Positions 61,898 through 64,000 of a DNA stretch of 64,000 nt are shown piece by piece. The stretch comes from Siphonodentalium dalli. Taxonomy: Eukaryota > Mollusca > Scaphopoda > Gadilida > Siphonodentaliidae. The position numbers were made by a program, and so were the translations under genes. Within the stretch, counting starts at the first letter, position 1; every line of letters starts with the position of its first letter. Location: contig CP136061.1 of NCBI GenBank assembly GCA_032622095.1, positions 167,901,107 through 167,965,106 of the forward strand. Direction: 5' to 3'. The notes beneath the pieces were generated by a model, which ran no database searches, was not told the DNA's origin, and saw nothing but the letters and a program-made list of their open reading frames with translations.

Positions 61898-63228
61898 GAA
61901 ATATAAAGGTACTCAATCCGATCAGAGGGTCCCCATCTCAACAGATTCCAACAACAACAATCCGATCAGAGGGTCCTATATTACTCTTTCTTTGGCTTTG
62001 GGGGTAAAAAATATTTGATTCGAGTCGAGGAACCCATCAAACAAAGCTCAGAGTTATTAGATATTGATTTTTGAAATTTGTTATTTTCTCGAGATGAGTA
62101 CTAATAATTGCCTTCAACTTCGTAATATGCTCGAGATGTATACACCAAAACACTATTCAACCAGACAAGGATGGATAACTCTAAAATCAAGAGGTAATAA
62201 TAACGCAATTTTGACTGTGATCTGGGCCAGAAAGTATTCCCGATAATGAAAAATAATAGATTTCTAAAATCGATATCTAAAAAATCTGAGCTTTGATGGG
62301 TGGCTTCCTCGACTCAAATCAAATATTTTTGACCCCCGAAGTCATTGAAATAGTAATTGAGAGGAGTTTTATCGGATTGAGTACCTTTAAGTTACAAGTG
62401 AAAACTAAAAAATTCAATTTCAAAAGATATTAAAATAACTACTGGTACATTGATCTAATCATATGTGCTCAATACCATTTTTTTTTTTTTTTAATTTGGT
62501 TCAAATATTGATTTTGTATTAAGGATAATATGAAATTTGATGGAAACAGAAAATTGACAAATTGAAAAATGGGGGACCTATTTTCTGTTCACCATAAAAA
62601 CTACATGTATTGGGCGATTGGAACTATAAACAGAGTTGAGACAAAACCTTAAAAACAACAATCCATGAGTCTGATGAATAAATTCAATATTAAATAAATT
62701 GTCTTTTTCAGAGAAGTTCTGAGTTATAGGAAAAGGCCACAAATGCAGGAGATGGCATCTAAGATGCTCACATCTGTGAATGGATCACCATGGAAATTTA
62801 AGGGGACCATATCATTTCCATTGACCCAAAATACCCTGCAAATGCAAGTTGGTTTAGGCTGGTCTAAAATTTTGTGTGGAATGTAATTCCACTTGTGTGG
62901 AATGTGATTCCTCACCTGAAAATGTCAGACAACAAAATTACAACATATTTCTAGTGGGCAGATTACATAAGTATTTCATGCTCAATTTCAACAATATTGT
63001 TGTCAGTGATTATACTCTGAACATCCCTCACAAATTAAGAATAATGTTTAAACCTATACTTTCAAATTTAATGGAGAAAATACATGCAGGAGTAAATGAT
63101 TTATTAGTTTTTTGTAGCAACTCTGTTATTTAATATTGTCAAGGACATAGATCATAATTTTAAATAGTTCCGGTCTTTATGGTCCCCATTGTATTTATTC
63201 ATAAAACCTTTTTCTCTTCTGTATAAAG
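61898..63228 (+). other. Intron 2 with GA rather than GT at its 5' end
   Basis: The 5' edge reads AAG|GAAATATAAAGG and the 3' edge TCTTCTGTATAAAG|GTTTTG. It contains the 480-bp MITE at 61907-62386 and about 840 bp of A+T-rich sequence without a convincing exon. The 85-codon ORF at 62876-63133 has no known domain. Confidence 0.55.
61907..62386. mobile_element. 480-bp foldback MITE at the exon 2 border
   Basis: Terminal repeats AGGTACTCAATCCGAT (61907-61922) and ATCGGATTGAGTACCT (62371-62386) are perfect reverse complements. Subterminal arms also pair: GGCTTTGGGGGTAAAAAATA with TATTTTTGACCCCCGAAGTC, and TCGAGTCGAGGAACCCATC with GATGGGTGGCTTCCTCGACTC. The right flank is TTAA and the left flank is ATAA, so a TTAA target duplication with one change is possible. 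GATCAGAGGGTCC occurs twice in the left arm. No coding capacity. A relative lies at 59247-59573. Confidence 0.85.
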
Positions 63229-63375
63229 GTTTTGGGCTGTAGCCGAAGTCATGTTTACAACACCCTTTATGCCAAAGGAGAAAAGCAGAGAGACAAATAT
63301 TCAAATATTTCAAACACAGATTTGGACCAGATTGTTACAACTTTACATGAGAAGCATCCAAATGCTGGAGTAAAG
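63229..63375 (+). CDS. Integrase-core-domain-like protein, coding exon 3
   Basis: Exactly 49 codons lie between the acceptor (TATAAAG, AG at 63227-63228) and the donor GTAAAG|GTAAGA (63376), phase 0 at both ends. The product begins VLGCSRSHVYNTLYAKGEKQ and later reads YSNISNTDLDQIV and LHEKHPNAGVK. LG(V/C)S-x-S-x-V-Y completes the helix-turn-helix; Y-S-(D/N)-I-S-(D/N)-x-(E/D)-LD-x-(I/L)-V followed by H/D-PN-x-G is the conserved linker that precedes the integrase catalytic core in these proteins. Spacing from the HTH serine to the Y-S-N-I-S motif agrees with family members I recall. The Asp/Asp/Glu core would be in exons beyond the window. Whether this is a domesticated host gene or a transposon-derived one cannot be told here. 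Confidence 0.8.
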
Positions 63376-64000
63376 GTAAGACTAACGATATTAAACTGAT
63401 GTGAAACAATCCGATAGGGTGATCAAATAGAAATGGAGAATAATCATGCTCAAAGTACCGGTCGTTATTTTTACAAATATTATATCCAAATTGACAACAC
63501 AATCCATCATTCTTATACATTAATTAATTGCAGTGACTGTCGATGGCAAAATCGTTTTTGTTAGTTGAGTGAGCATAGTTCAGACGATGTTTTCTGTGGA
63601 GTGGTATTGATTTGCTTCAAGTCACTACATTGTACATCCAGAGAGCTTTTGTTGTTTTTTTTTACTAGTATTACAAATTAAATTTTTGCAGTTTTTTAAT
63701 GAAAGAGCGAAGTGTTTTTAAGTGTATTATTGCAGTGATTATACATACAAAATACTTAGATATTATTATGATAATGCATGGGTCTCTGCTTGGCTTTTCA
63801 AATTTGTGGACATTGTCGCCTTATTGTGCCACTAGCATCAGCCTTAATTTCAACCCCTTCTATACTCAGTTGACGCTCCCACTCAGTATTAAAAGTCAGT
63901 GGAATGGTCTATTGTTCATTTTTAAGTATGTTCAGGTTATAAATAGAAGAACAGAAGGATTCATATTCATTGCTGGAAAATGTTCAGATAATAAGTTTAA
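63376..64000 (+). other. Start of intron 3, nothing further seen
   Basis: After the strong donor GTAAGACTAACG the sequence is A+T-rich to the window edge, with no exon that continues the integrase-core reading frame. Confidence 0.5.

Noticed and set aside
62876-63133. 85-codon ORF in intron 2 of the integrase-core gene
   Set aside because: It begins in a small duplicated TGTGTGGAATGTAATTCC/TGTGTGGAATGTGATTCC sequence, shows no conserved motif, and is not needed to join exons 2 and 3.

Overview
This is a eukaryotic, probably marine invertebrate, window. The reasons are very long tandem satellites, many palindromic non-autonomous DNA transposons, A+T-rich unique sequence with GT-AG exon structure, and an exon set that resembles the integrase-core gene family common in molluscs, cnidarians and fishes. 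TACATGTA-rich stretches would suit a lophotrochozoan, but the taxon is only a guess. There is no bacterial operon, CRISPR array, rRNA or recognisable tRNA.

Layout. (1) 1-29897: about 160 head-to-tail copies of a ~185-bp satellite monomer, organised in nested higher-order duplications (for example offsets of 2782, 4447, 2229 and 1857 bp). (2) 29898-30687: a 782-bp non-autonomous element, flanked by TTAA and of piggyBac-like type, inserted precisely at the conserved TTAA of a monomer. (3) 30684-31080: two and a bit strongly diverged monomers, the decayed edge of the array. (4) 31216-44299: about 520 copies of a 25-bp minisatellite. Its minus strand is open in all three frames, so it produces spurious ORFs of up to 193 residues. 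(5) 44300-64000: unique A+T-rich sequence full of foldback elements and dispersed repeats. One repeat family is built from the perfect 20-bp palindrome ATTTGCGCTTAAGCGCAAAT, in arrays with 21- or 25-bp spacing.

Genes. The only convincing protein-coding signal is the 5' part of one plus-strand gene with three coding exons: 58011-58323, 61818-61897 and 63229-63375. It encodes a helical N-terminus, a GRP-motif helix-turn-helix and the start of a region typical of animal integrase-core-domain proteins. The catalytic core would lie beyond the window. Protein alignment fixes the exon 2/exon 3 junction, yet the first two intron bases are GA rather than GT, and a 480-bp foldback MITE begins nine bases further on. 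The gene is therefore either broken or uses rare GA-AG splicing. A second, weaker coding signal is a cysteine-rich, apparently frameshifted first exon at 46001-46307.

The main points for follow-up are the phase-locked palindrome arrays, the MITE/splice-site collision, the TTAA insertion that marks the edge of the homogenised satellite, and an indel cluster at 7230-7935 that looks like an assembly fault.
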